From: Owenia fusiformis
Lineage: Eukaryota > Annelida > Polychaeta > Sabellida > Oweniidae
NCBI GenBank assembly: GCA_903813345.2
Contig: CAIIXF020000006.1
Coordinates: 11,228,348 to 11,292,347 of the forward strand
DNA: 64,000 bases
Reading direction: 5' to 3'
Shown here: in pieces, positions 13,823 to 47,615 of the stretch
Layout: each line of letters opens with the position of its first letter
Numbering within the stretch: position 1 is the stretch's first letter
Position numbers and translations under genes: made by a program
The notes under the pieces: generated by a model
The model's input: the letters and a program-made list of their open reading frames with translations, nothing else
Told to the model about the DNA's origin: nothing
The model's database searches: none

Positions 13823-16800
13823 TGCAGTGCAGTATGAGACTCGTAATCCTTGATTTTCAAACATCTGGTGGTATGTCAAAAATTCAAATGAACAGCCAAA
13901 GTTAGTGGTGCGCGAGGACAGTGAAAGGGAATAAAAGTCAACAGGTGTAAATTTAAATTTTGGTTTGATAACATAAGTTCCTTTTTGTCATAGAAACATC
14001 ATCTTTTATAAGACATGATGTACATCCCTCATCAATTATGGCTTTCATTTATTCCTGGTAGTTAGTGATTATCCAGCTTCTGTAACAATAATTGAACTTT
14101 TATAGCCACTTGTAGTAACTTTATGTTTATGACCTCCGCAGGTACCACACAAAATTAACAAAGCCATCCTGTAATTTTCAATTTGTTAAAGTCATTTCAT
14201 CACATTTTATTTCATTTCTTCTAAAATGTACAATTAAGTTTCCATGGTTTGGTTATGACAAGTTGCTCAAAATGCTGTATTCAAGTATGTAGTGAGCTGT
14301 CACTATGGCAACAGATAGTGCAGCTCCCTGAATTCACTGAATCTAAAAGATGGTTTTATAACAACTGTATACATTCCATATAACAACCTACTAATATTGT
14401 AAATGCCATTTGGCTCTATGGTCCATGCTATGTCATGGGCCAGGGGTAAGGAAGAACTTACAGAATGACCAAAATAAAGCAGAGGAAAACATGGACCCAT
14501 GACATTTACAAATCTTCCAAGAAATCATTATCTTCCTAACTGGGAATGAAATCAATGATTGAGCTGAGCTCATTGAGCTGTATAGACCTGCAGATCCCAG
14601 AAATCATCTCCACATAGGTGCTAGGCCAATAGATGACACGGTAATATGTTTGTTTACTAAGAAAAGATCTCGTATATAAACCAAACACTAATTGGCCAGT
14701 CACCTATGTATTATGATCATATACAGTACAGTTCAGATCTTAACGCATCTATGTGTGCCCCTGTTGCATTCATATTTGTAGTAACAAATGAAAATTCCTC
14801 ATTTGTGCTTTGTAAGAAAACTTTGTAAAACCAACAAATCAACCACAAGAAGTTTCCTTAAGTCAGAATACTACATTTGAAAAGTATAACTTTGATGACA
14901 AAATTCTCTATAGCCCATCTACTTCAAGTGTTGAGCTGTGACGCTGTGAAGGGTGAGGGGTTGAAGCAAGACTTAAATACAGTGTAAAAGTCACATACTT
15001 GTGTCATATCTAAAAACAGCACATTTTCACATATTAACATACAGCATTCTGATTTTGTGGAAACTCTGGTAAATGATTGAATGATGACTAATATTACAAA
15101 GCAGGTATTACACATACATTATCCAATTTTTGGTATGCCATGACAAAATGTCCATCAAGACCTGTACTGTATTAACATGACCATCTGATGTGATAATAAT
15201 GTATATAACGGAACATAAATGTGATACCCAGTCAGATTAGGCCCTATTATACCATTGTCTGACATATATAGATGTTAATTTGAAATATACATATATATTG
15301 GTATTATGAATGATACATTTTGTTTCAAGATAATGTGATGTATGTACAATTGTATTGTGAACTGTATGGTTGTCTCTATTTACACATGTACGGATCATGT
15401 ACAATTGTTCATTGTACATGTACATTAATCATGTACAATAACTACTGATTGAACAATGAGTCTCAATCTTTTCAACATATTTCATTCTACTTTATTCTTT
15501 TGGAGAAGAAGTCCTGAAGGTTTCTAAGTTATACCAGACTCCCCCAAAATTCTTCACAATTACCTCGACATTCTTGACTATTTCAAAATTCACAATAATT
15601 GTGTGAGGCAAATTATTTCTATTCATGAACATCCTTGTGTCCTACTGACTTCTCGAAGAGAATAACTGCACAATAATATTTTGTCATAATTCAAATGAAC
15701 AAACAATAAAAAATGATTACATTTTGCTAGAATAGAAAACTACTGAGTACCAACTATCTTCTCTGTACTACTTAACAGACAATTGCACAGCCTCAAGCCT
15801 TTGGATGAATGAGGTCATTTTTAAAGAGGGCCACAATATTATCCGGGTCTGTGCAGAAGACTGTTCTACTTTGGCAATGTTGAAATCCTTGCAATAATTT
15901 CATGGTGGCCATGTTTGCAATGAAAATATCGAGGGGCAGATAAATAAATCTATCTAAATATACCTTATGATTTTGAATGATATCATTTTTATCTAGATCT
16001 ATGCAGGATACCAGTGGAATATTTTCACAATTACAAATATCTGTTTTTACACTTTCGAAAAATATCATAAGGAAACATGTTATCATGACTTAAAAACAAG
16101 GAATCTCCATAGAAACAAGGAATTGGACATGTCTGGTATGAAACTATCAGGATGGGAAAATCCAGCTACAAAACTGTAAGAAACATGCATTGTATGAAAA
16201 TAATTTATGTGAATTGTAAACTAGAAAATGTTCTATGTATAAATACAAGCTCATATGTTACATTTGGTGAGTGTATGGGATATCTACAAGTATGCTCAAG
16301 GAGAGGATAAATCGAGTTCATGAGAAATAAGAAATGCATCACAAAAACGTACACCAGTATTAACAGATTTGCATTCTATAGACTCTATCTAAGTCTATGA
16401 TACCTTATAAACAACTGTAAAGCCATCTATTTTATAGCCATAAATGCATGACATATTTTCATGCTTAAAGATGAGATGAACTGCATGAAATGTGAATGGT
16501 TGGTTGGTATCAATACTTTGAATTCTTATTTTAATTTCATTTGACATCAAGTCCATCTATCATCGCTGCCCATGGTTGACAGTAACAGTAAAAATCATTA
16601 ACATGCAAAAATTGAGCTTTAAAAGCCAGATTATCACAGTAAGTGGGTTCTGAAATGATCAAAATAGTATTTGTTCTGATTAAGTACAACACAATTTATG
16701 TACTCTTAATAGACAAGAAGTATAGAAAGATAGTCAATCATAAAGATGTTTTACACATGAGTTGAACTGTACTACTGAACAAACAAGAATTGGCATATGA

Positions 16801-16942
16801 TGGGTGAACAGTGAACCTCATTAGATGAACTGTTAATGTCAATGAGCCAATGATGAATGTGACTGGGTGAATGTCATTCTGCAAACAATGAACTAGAACA
16901 TGACAGAAGTTGGACATCTTGGATGTGTTGTCATATTAATCC
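13823..16942. other. Intergenic stretch and PKN 3' UTR/flank
   Basis: About 3.1 kb without a supported gene, lying between the tail-to-tail WDR47 and PKN genes. TTTATT at 15491-15496 is AATAAA on the PKN strand and is one of several possible poly(A) signals. GTACATGTAC-type palindromic words cluster at about 15385-15435. The minus-strand frame at 15793-16086 resembles nothing I recognise. Confidence 0.5.
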
Positions 16943-39761
<22,819 letters not shown>

Positions 39762-40896
39762 GTTCAAAAATCAAAAATTATTTTTGAATTTTTTCCTCTA
39801 ATAAAGTTATTTTTCCATGCTATATCGGTGTTTTGCAAGTCATTTTGACTTTCGACTGTTAAAACTAGATGCCCTTTATATATCCAATGACGATCTTCTA
39901 TGGAATTTAGCATGGAAACTGGGTAAATTAGTCATAAAATATTGAATTCGGGTTCAGTCTGACTAATTCTATAATGGAGGCCAAAATCCTGGATAGACCA
40001 ATCAAAAAGCTTAATGTAAATATATTCGGGATTCATGACAAAATGTAACACACAATTTGATTGGTTGGTTTGTAAAACTATTATTTCGCGCCAAAGCAAT
40101 CACATCATTCAGATGTGTGGTGTAGTAGCACCCCAGAGTCAGCAGTAGCACTAGACATGCTAGAGGCAACATTGAAATATAACAAAAATTAGATCATGAA
40201 CCAATAAAGCATAGTTAATCATGTGTCTACTTATTGCCAGCTTGATATGCTGGATCCAACAAGATGATAAGAACCTCCATTCATAGCCAGTATCATTGTG
40301 GGGGCTCTCTTCTCTTGCCACGGTTAACCATTATTGTGGTCGAATCTGTCAAATAATCTGTTTATGGGTTTTCGGATTCTGGCTACGTCTCTTTCCACTC
40401 GAGTAAGGACTAAATGATGGGGAATGAATACATGAACGAAGTGATCATCATTCATGTCATTCACCAACATTATTTTCACAATAATATGTAATTTGCTCCA
40501 TCAGAATGGACTTGATACTGTAGCTTTAAAATTAAACGGATTTTTTTTTGCAAGAATAAATATTATGTTAACAGTATTTAAGCATTTCAATGAGCATTAA
40601 ATATGTTATTTTTCAAATTAAATTGTTTAATAATGTTACTCTGGAAAAGGCCACCAGTAAACTACAATATTCAATATAAAATGTGCAGATAAAGCCCTTC
40701 TTTATTCAGATGCCAAGGAAAATAAGGTATGTATCAAAATATGACATATATGGAAAATGGAAGACAAACTTGAAGAATGATAGATAAGCATAAGTTTTAT
40801 TTTACATAATCACATATATCAGCCTTTTGAGAACATAAGAAAAGTTTCAACCTTCCACTAAACAAAAGTGATGTTAATTTGTTTTTAAACATTTAA
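39762..40896. other. PKN upstream region and MBL 3' flank
   Basis: Upstream of the PKN start codon are CCAATCAAAA (about 39998) and GATTGGTTGG (about 40059), CCAAT boxes in opposite orientation, and a CG-containing TTTCGCGCCAAAG word near 40086 that resembles an E2F site. These suggest the PKN promoter lies within about 350 bp of the ATG, but the transcription start is unknown. The rest is AT-rich and non-coding. Confidence 0.35.
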
Positions 40897-40902
40897 TTTA
40901 TT
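40897..40902 (-). promoter_or_regulatory. Candidate poly(A) signal for the METTL18/MBL transcript
   Basis: TTTATT on the plus strand is AATAAA on the gene strand, 74 bp past the MBL stop codon. Another lies at 40701-40706. Confidence 0.45.
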
Positions 40903-40975
40903 ACTTTAGCTTAGGCAGCAATGTCCATGTTATCAGGGTCCAGATTACTGAGATGATATAACAGCAGTCATGGAC

Positions 40976-41853
40976 TTAGTCCACATTGTACTTATGTTTC
41001 AATGATAATGAGAACATTTCCCCCCTGTACTCCAGAATATTATCATTAAGCCATTTCAATGGTTCACCTTCTACTTTTCCCTGTTTAACATCTACAATAA
41101 GTTGTTCAAGATTGCAAAGTTGCTCAGCTTCCAGATTGGCTTCAATATGGCCACAAGACAACTTAATATTTTTCAATTCACCATAATGGGCTTGTAGATA
41201 TTGCCTCAGTATACTGATAGAGTCACTATATGAAACAAAATTGGAAGTAGGAAAATGAAGCAAAATGTTAGCATAAGGGTACAGTAAGTCTCCAACAAAG
41301 ACTCTATTGTCTTTGGGATAGTTCAGGGCCAAGGAGTCTGGTGTGTGGCCAGGAACATGTATAACATGTAATGCATTAACATTGTCCTTGTTGGTGTCAT
41401 CTAGGTATATGACATCACCATCTTTAAGCCATTTTGTCACAGTAAATTCCTTGAGGTTGGATTTGACAGCAAGAGCAAGGGATGTATCTTTACTCAGGTA
41501 TCCCAGAGTATATTCTGTATTGTGGTCACTCATACATATAGCAATACAATCACTAGCGCTGCCATCTTTTGAACTAAACCTATGGTTTGAACCAACATGG
41601 TCAAAATGATTGTGAGTGTTTATAACCAAAAATGGAAGATTTGTGAACTGAGGCAGAGTTCTTAGGTAAGATTTATAGTCCCCTGTTCCGACCCCAGTGT
41701 CCACAAGGACAATTTTATCTGATCCTTGTATGATGTACAGGAAAGGATATTCCTTGTATGGATCATCCTCTACTACCCGCCACACTGTCTTAGATAACTG
41801 TTCCAAATTAGTGAAAACCTGCAGATTGTCTTTGTCAACATCATCATTTGGAC
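40976..41853 (-). CDS. Metallo-beta-lactamase-fold hydrolase exon (MBLAC2-like), terminal exon
   Basis: A single exon of 291 codons runs from the acceptor TTCATTCAG|GTCC at 41853 to the TAA at 40978-40976. Metal-binding motifs of the MBL fold are present: THNHFDHVG (HxHxDH), then VPGHTPDSLA, FVGDLL and LSCGH. Overall length and order resemble MBLAC2 and glyoxalase II-like thioesterases, so a hydrolase of thioesters or lactones is likely; the substrate is unknown. There is no in-frame ATG before the catalytic motif: the first methionine is in ICMSDHN, well after HxHxDH. The exon must therefore be spliced to an upstream coding exon. The METTL18-like exon ends 370 bp upstream in the matching phase (A|GT), giving a possible fusion protein. 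Confidence 0.9.
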
Positions 41854-42223
41854 CTGAATGAAAAAAAGAAAAAATCAGTGAATGGCGATCTATATATTTA
41901 TATTATTTCATATTTTATGTAAGCTTTAATGCTGGGGAGATCACTGATACCCAATTTCACATTTTCTTTGCCAATCCTATGTATCCAACTATTAGGTATC
42001 AATGATACATATTTATCTCTCAAACAGATTGTTAACTGAGAGTAGGCTACATGTACATTGGAAATATTCATTTGATTTATTCCGTTTTTAATCATATGCA
42101 GATATTTTACAGGTAGGGCTGAATAATCAGAATCCTTCACATATTTGGTGAAAAATTACAATCCATATTTTTCAATGTTATAATGTAATAAATACTGCAC
42201 AGCTCCTAAATGTACTTACTTAC

Positions 42224-43130
42224 TTTCTTGCTTGTCAGTAAATGTCATCTTCAATATCTCCCTTGGCACACTTGACGGTATGCATTTAACTGTCTCAACA
42301 TCAAACACCCCTGCCTCTCTGACATACTCCTTGAATTGCCCAACACTACCACCAACGCCAAAGTAATAGCTCTTGGCAGCTAGGTACACAACCCCATCTG
42401 GTTGAAGTAAGCTTTGTAGAGCCCTATGTAATTTTGGTTGTGACTCAATGCTGTAGATTGTCTCTGAGGTCAGGATGATGTCATATTTGTCAGTAGACAT
42501 ATTTGTATCGTTGATTTCCTTTAGTAGGAGATCAGTTACACTTTCCCAATCACCCGAGTATAGTTTACAAGTTTTGTTAATTGTTTCTCTAATATCAGTT
42601 TCATTTTCATCAGCAGTGTTAATAATAATATTTGGGACAGTTATCACATCCAGAACCTCTTTGTTATAATCCTGAAAGTCTACATACGCCTTATTCTTGT
42701 AGGCGTACAGTCCTGAGAGTCCTGCCCCACATCCTAACTCAAGAATTCGCTTATTTGAGACTGCATTATTTCCAAGTTCACTAAGATACTCAGCTAAATC
42801 CAAAGAGCATTCCCAGACTTTGAAACCACCTTCATAAACATTGGGAATCAAATCAGTGTTCTCAGTATCTGTTTTATCAACAAGAGAACTCTCTGCTTTT
42901 TTTGTGGCCACAGTCTCATTGACATAAGCAATTGTTTCACCATTTTGTAAGTGAAGAGTCTCAAAATCTGGACCATCAATGCATTGATTAACCCTCTTTA
43001 AAGTCACTGTATATTCCTCTGCATGTTGTAGAGCTACAGGTGTTGCTGAAGTTTTCTCAGTAACAGAAGTGGTATTGTCAGAATCATTGGAACCAAAGTT
43101 AAATCTAAATGCCATTTTTATAATGGAATC
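42224..43130 (-). CDS. METTL18: METTL18-type protein-histidine N-methyltransferase exon
   Basis: The exon starts at acceptor TACTTTCAG|GATTCC (43130); the likely start is the ATG at 43115-43113 (MAFRFNFGSND), so an upstream 5' UTR exon is expected. The methyltransferase is a seven-beta-strand SAM enzyme: YEGGFKVWECSLDLAEYL, motif I ILELGCGAGLSG, FQDYNKEVLD, DIILTSETIYSIE and KSYYFGVGGSVGQF, all diagnostic of METTL18/Hpm1. That family methylates a histidine of ribosomal protein uL3. The gene ends in one of two ways: reading through the donor gives KQESK and a TAA (42218-42216), about 300 residues; splicing at GAAA|GTAAGT (42224/42223) drops that stop and joins the MBL exon in frame (KQES-PNDDVDK). 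Confidence 0.93.
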
Positions 43131-44328
43131 CTGAAAGTATAAGAACATAACATATTAAACAGTAAAGAGGGGAATTTCTCTAAAATAAAATATTGGACAA
43201 TTTGCTTTTTGTACTTTTCATATAGGCCTAACTCCAGAATCATGATAACCAATGTTATTACATGTGCATTTCATTCACTTTGAGAGATATTGATTTCTTG
43301 TGATTTGCCAAAGCACAACCATGGAGTTCCAAAATATGTAGATTTTATCAGAATATGGACCTATTACATAATGATGCAACCAGCTAGCGAAGTAATATTA
43401 TATCCAATTGACCGTCAAGTTATTTCACTTACAAGTCATTGATTCATTTCTCACAATACACATTTATTTGATGTATAAAAACTGTCACTAGTAATTGTGA
43501 ACTTTCAAGTGACACTGAAACCTCCTCAAGGAATTTAGGAAAACAATGAATTGCGATATCAAAAGGTGCAGGTTTACATACATCATTGTTTGCTTACTTT
43601 CCATACTAATCCCTATACTGAAGATTTCAAACTCTTGCAGGGGCAAAAAAATTTGGGGCAAAAAGTTGGCCTTTATGGTCATTACTAGGCCTTTTAAGGC
43701 CCTATTTGTTAAGTTTAGGCCAAAATTTGAGGAAATTGGGCTTCAAAATTTGGGCCCTTTTGGTTGCCCCACCCTTGATGCATGATTTCTAGATCTATAT
43801 CTCGATCTAAGAACCTGAGGCCATCCAACTGTCCAGCAATTTGCATATTTGTCACGCATTTGCTGGAAAATTTGAAGTCACGCCAGTTTTTTCTGCGTGA
43901 CAGAATATGTCACGCAAATATGCATTCTTTGTAATTGTCACAAAACTATAACGAAATATAAACATTGGAAACATTAGAGATATATCAAAATTTCTACGAA
44001 TTTTAAAAGAATTTGGTTGACCATTTAATAGTTTCATTTTTAAGTTCAACTGGTTGCTTTGAAGCAGCGCAAAAGTCAACAGATTGTAATAAATAATTTG
44101 CCCTGGGCGATAATAAGTGAAAACTCATTACTCTGGCGTTTACCTATTGAATTGTACACTATTTAAAGACATAAAACGAATCTATATAAAAACACATGAA
44201 CTGCCTTGATTATTAGGGCACAAATACGCATAAAATATCTCAAAATCGACCGATACTACACATATAAAAGTAATACATGGGAAGTGACAAACCAACAAGC
44301 TCTTCTGTAAGGAGGTATGAAATTTACG
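43131..44328. other. Upstream region of the METTL18/MBL gene
   Basis: No coding exon supported. A 5' UTR exon and promoter of the METTL18 gene are expected here or further up. TTTGGGGCAAAA/GGCCTTTTAAGGCC words near 43640-43700 and GTCACGC words around 43850-43915 may be remains of repeats. A non-coding stretch lies on to the giant foldback element at 44329. Confidence 0.4.
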
Positions 44329-44436
44329 GAGACACACTCAAATGCAGGTTTTTTTCTGGCACAACCGTGGCAATGTTAGCGAAAACTGCAGGAATCTGCC
44401 GCAACCGTGGCACGTTATATATTAACATAATTAACA

Positions 44437-46900
44437 TTGTCCCGGTTGTACCAGACATTGTTATATTGTTATACATTGACCCGGTTCTACCAGACATTGT
44501 TACACTGTTATACATTGTCCCGGTTGTACCAGACATTGTTATATTGTTATATATTGTCCTGCTTCTACCAGACATTGTTACACTGTTATACATTGTCCCG
44601 GTTGTACCAGACATTGTTACACTGTTATATATTGTCCCGGTTGTACCAGACATTGTTACACTGTTATACATTGTCCCGGTTGTACCAGACATTGTTACAC
44701 TGTTATACATTGTCCCGGTTGTACCAGACATTGTTACACTGTTATACATTGTCCCGGTTCTACCAGACATTGTTACACTGTTATACATTGTCCCGGTTCT
44801 ACCAGACATTGTTACACTTTGTATACATTGTCCCGGTTGTACCAGACATTGTTACACTGTTATATATTGTCCCGGTTGTACCAGACATTGTTATATTGTT
44901 ATATATTGTATCTGTTGTACCAGACATTGTTACACTGTTATACATTGTCCCGGTTGTACCAGACATTGTTACACTTTGTATACATTGTCACGGTTGTACC
45001 AGACATTGTTACACTGTTATACATTGTCACGGTTGTACCAGACATTGTTACACTGTTATACATCGTCCCGGTTGTACCAGACATTGTTACACTTTGTATA
45101 CATTGTCACGGTTGTACCAGACATTGTTACACTGTTATAGATTGTCACGGTTGTACCAGACATTGTTACACTGTTATACATTGTCCCGGTTGTACCAGAC
45201 ATTGTTACACTTTGTATACATTGTCACGGTTGTACCAGACATTGTTACACTGTTATACATTGTCCCGGTTGTACCAGACATTGTTACACTTTGTATACAT
45301 TGTGACGGTTGTACCAGACATTGTTACACTGTGATACATTGTCCCGGTTGTACCAGACATTGTTACACTTTGTATACATTGTCACGGTTGTACCAGACAT
45401 TGTTACACTGTTATACATTGTCACGGTTGTACCAGACATTGTTACTTTATTGAACATTGTACCTGTTGTTACAGAGTGTTATAATTTTAAATGTTGTCAC
45501 TGTTGATCCAGACCTTTTTATATTGTTTACCATTGTCACAATTGACGCCGACATTGTTATATTTTTGAAAATTGTATCTGTTGTTACAGAAAATGTTACA
45601 ATATTTAACATTGTCACGGTTGTACCATACATTCTTACTTTATTAAACATTGTATCAGTTGTTAAAAACTGTGTCAGACTTTTTCAGATTATCCAGGTTG
45701 TACCCGTCATTGTTTCAATCTGTTACAGAACCTCTTACAATTTGTAGTATTGTAACAATTGTAACAAGTTGTTGCAGAATGTGTAATAGTTTTTAACATT
45801 ATTGCGTTTGTACCATATATTGTTACATCACATAATGTGTTGTTGCAGAATGTGTAACAAGTTTTAATATTGTCACGGTTGTACCAGACATTGTTACATT
45901 ATTAAACACTGTCATGGTTCTACCAAACATTGTTACATTATTGAACATTGTATAAATAGTGACAAGACGTTATTATTACTTACATCGTTTTATTATTTAA
46001 ACTTGTTACAAAACTTGCTAAAGTTTTAAACATAGTCACAATTGTACCAGGCATTGTTACATTATGTAACCTTTCCACGCTTGTATCAGACAGTGTTACA
46101 TTGATAAAAATGTAAAATTTTCACCGGAAATAATGAGAATCTTAACATTGTCACTGTTGCACCAGACATTGTTACATTGTTATATATTGTCGCGGTTCTA
46201 CCAGACATTGTTACATTGTTATATATTGTATCTGTTGTTACAAAATGTGTTACATTTTTATCGTTGTCACGGTTGTACCAGACATAGTTTGATTATTAAA
46301 AATTGTAAGTGTTGTTACAAAATGTGTTACAGTTTTTTTCATTGACACGATCGTACAAGACAATGATATATTATTGAACATGGTATCTGTTGTTACAGTT
46401 TAATCACTGTCACGGTTGTACCAGACAATGAAATATTATTGAACATGGTATCTGTTGTTACAGTTTAATCACTGTCACGGTTGTACCAGACAATGAAATA
46501 TTATTGAACATGGTATCTGTTGTTACAGTTTAATCACTGTCACGGTTGTACCAGACAATGAAATATTATTGAACATGGTATCTGTTGTTACAGTTTAATC
46601 ACTGTCACGGTTGTACCAGACAATGAAATATTATTGAACATGGTATCTGTTGTTACAGTTTAATCACTGTCACGGTTGTACCAGACAATGAAATATTATT
46701 GAACATGGTATCTGTTGTTACAGTTTAATCACTGTCACGGTTGTACCAGACAATGAAATATTATTGAACATGGTATCTGTTGTTACAGTTTAATCACTGT
46801 CACGGTTGTACCAGACAATGAAATATTATTGAACATGGTATCTGTTGTTACAGTTTAATCACTGTCACGGTTGTACCAGACAATGAAATATTATTGAACA
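44437..46900. repeat. Left arm: 39-40 bp minisatellite plus homogeneous 65-bp array
   Basis: The unit is built on GTTACACTGTTATACATTGT and CCCGGTTGTACCAGACATT; 39-bp (13-codon) units alternate with a 40-bp variant (CACTTTGTATACATTGTCAC). About 26 regular copies run to 45452; diverged copies follow to 46370. From about 46370 to 46900 a 65-bp higher-order unit (GAACATGG at 46376, 46441, 46506, 46571, 46636, 46701, 46766, 46831) is virtually identical copy to copy. Long open frames here (LLYIVPVVPDIVT and shifts) are repeat artefacts. Confidence 0.95.
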
Positions 46901-47188
46901 TCTTTGTTGTAACAAAATGTGTTCAGTTTTTATCCTTGTCACGTTTGTAACAGACATTGTTGCATTCGTTTACATTTTATATATTGTTAGAAGTATGGTA
47001 TAAAAATCTGTATTGCTACTGAGATACATAATGTACAAATAATCCAAAGTTTTTAAGAATTTTAGCATTGCATCTATGGAGATTTCGCCCAAGTTTTTTT
47101 AAAAGTGTAATAGAAAATTATTCAAATAACATAACTGTATAAATGAAAGCTATTATAGGAGAAAACATTTCACTGAATTCAAATATGC

Positions 47189-47226
47189 CATCATGGGCTT
47201 TCAACTCTAGTTGAAAGCCCATGATG
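47189..47226. repeat. Perfect hairpin in the core of the foldback element
   Basis: CATCATGGGCTTTCAACT pairs perfectly with AGTTGAAAGCCCATGATG over 18 bp with a 2-base loop. Confidence 0.85.
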
Positions 47227-47342
47227 CCATTTAAAAGAAGGTAATGTAAGTCAGTAGAGGTTTAAAATGCAAATCTCTTAAAATCTCACAAAAACGAGGT
47301 TTAGCGAGATTTCAAAACCTATAAGGAAACTATACTATTGCA

Positions 47343-47615
47343 ATGCATGTAATCTCATCAGGTGTTACATATGAAATAGGTGCCCCAATATTAAAGTTAT
47401 ATTTGATTAGATTGGACACAGATGATCTCGTTAAATACACAGCTTTGTGTCGAAAACATAATCAAGCATTCGACCTACATCATATATACGTATCTCGATC
47501 GAATTTGATGAAATACTATAAATTCTTTACGGAACGACCTACCTCGGCTTTGATTTTTAACGTTTGGATGTACGTAAACCGAGAAATAACACAGGATCTT
47601 GTAACACGTTTATGA
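47343..47615 (+). CDS. Hypothetical ORF in the foldback core
   Basis: A 90-codon frame from the ATG at 47343 to the TGA at 47613-47615. It has balanced composition unlike the surrounding AT-rich noise: YEIGAPILKLYLIRLDTDDL, then LCRKHNQAFDLHHIYVSR and SALIFNVWMYVNREIT. I recognise no family. It could be a fragment of a captured gene or of a lost transposase, or a chance ORF. No splice partner was found. Confidence 0.3.
   Translation: MHVISSGVTYEIGAPILKLYLIRLDTDDLVKYTALCRKHNQAFDLHHIYVSRSNLMKYYKFFTERPTSALIFNVWMYVNREITQDLVTRL

Noticed and set aside
15385-15435. GTACATGTAC-rich cluster as a regulatory element
   Set aside because: Such words are widespread in this sequence and probably reflect base composition of the genome.
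41898-42140. 80-codon ORF between the METTL18 and MBL exons as a start exon for MBL
   Set aside because: It has no suitable donor in the right phase that I can see and no resemblance to MBL N-termini; the METTL18 donor fits better.
44277-45506. Long overlapping plus-strand ORFs (up to 338 codons) with 13-residue repeats
   Set aside because: They are translations of a 39-bp minisatellite (13 codons) open in several frames. No domain, start context or splice partner.
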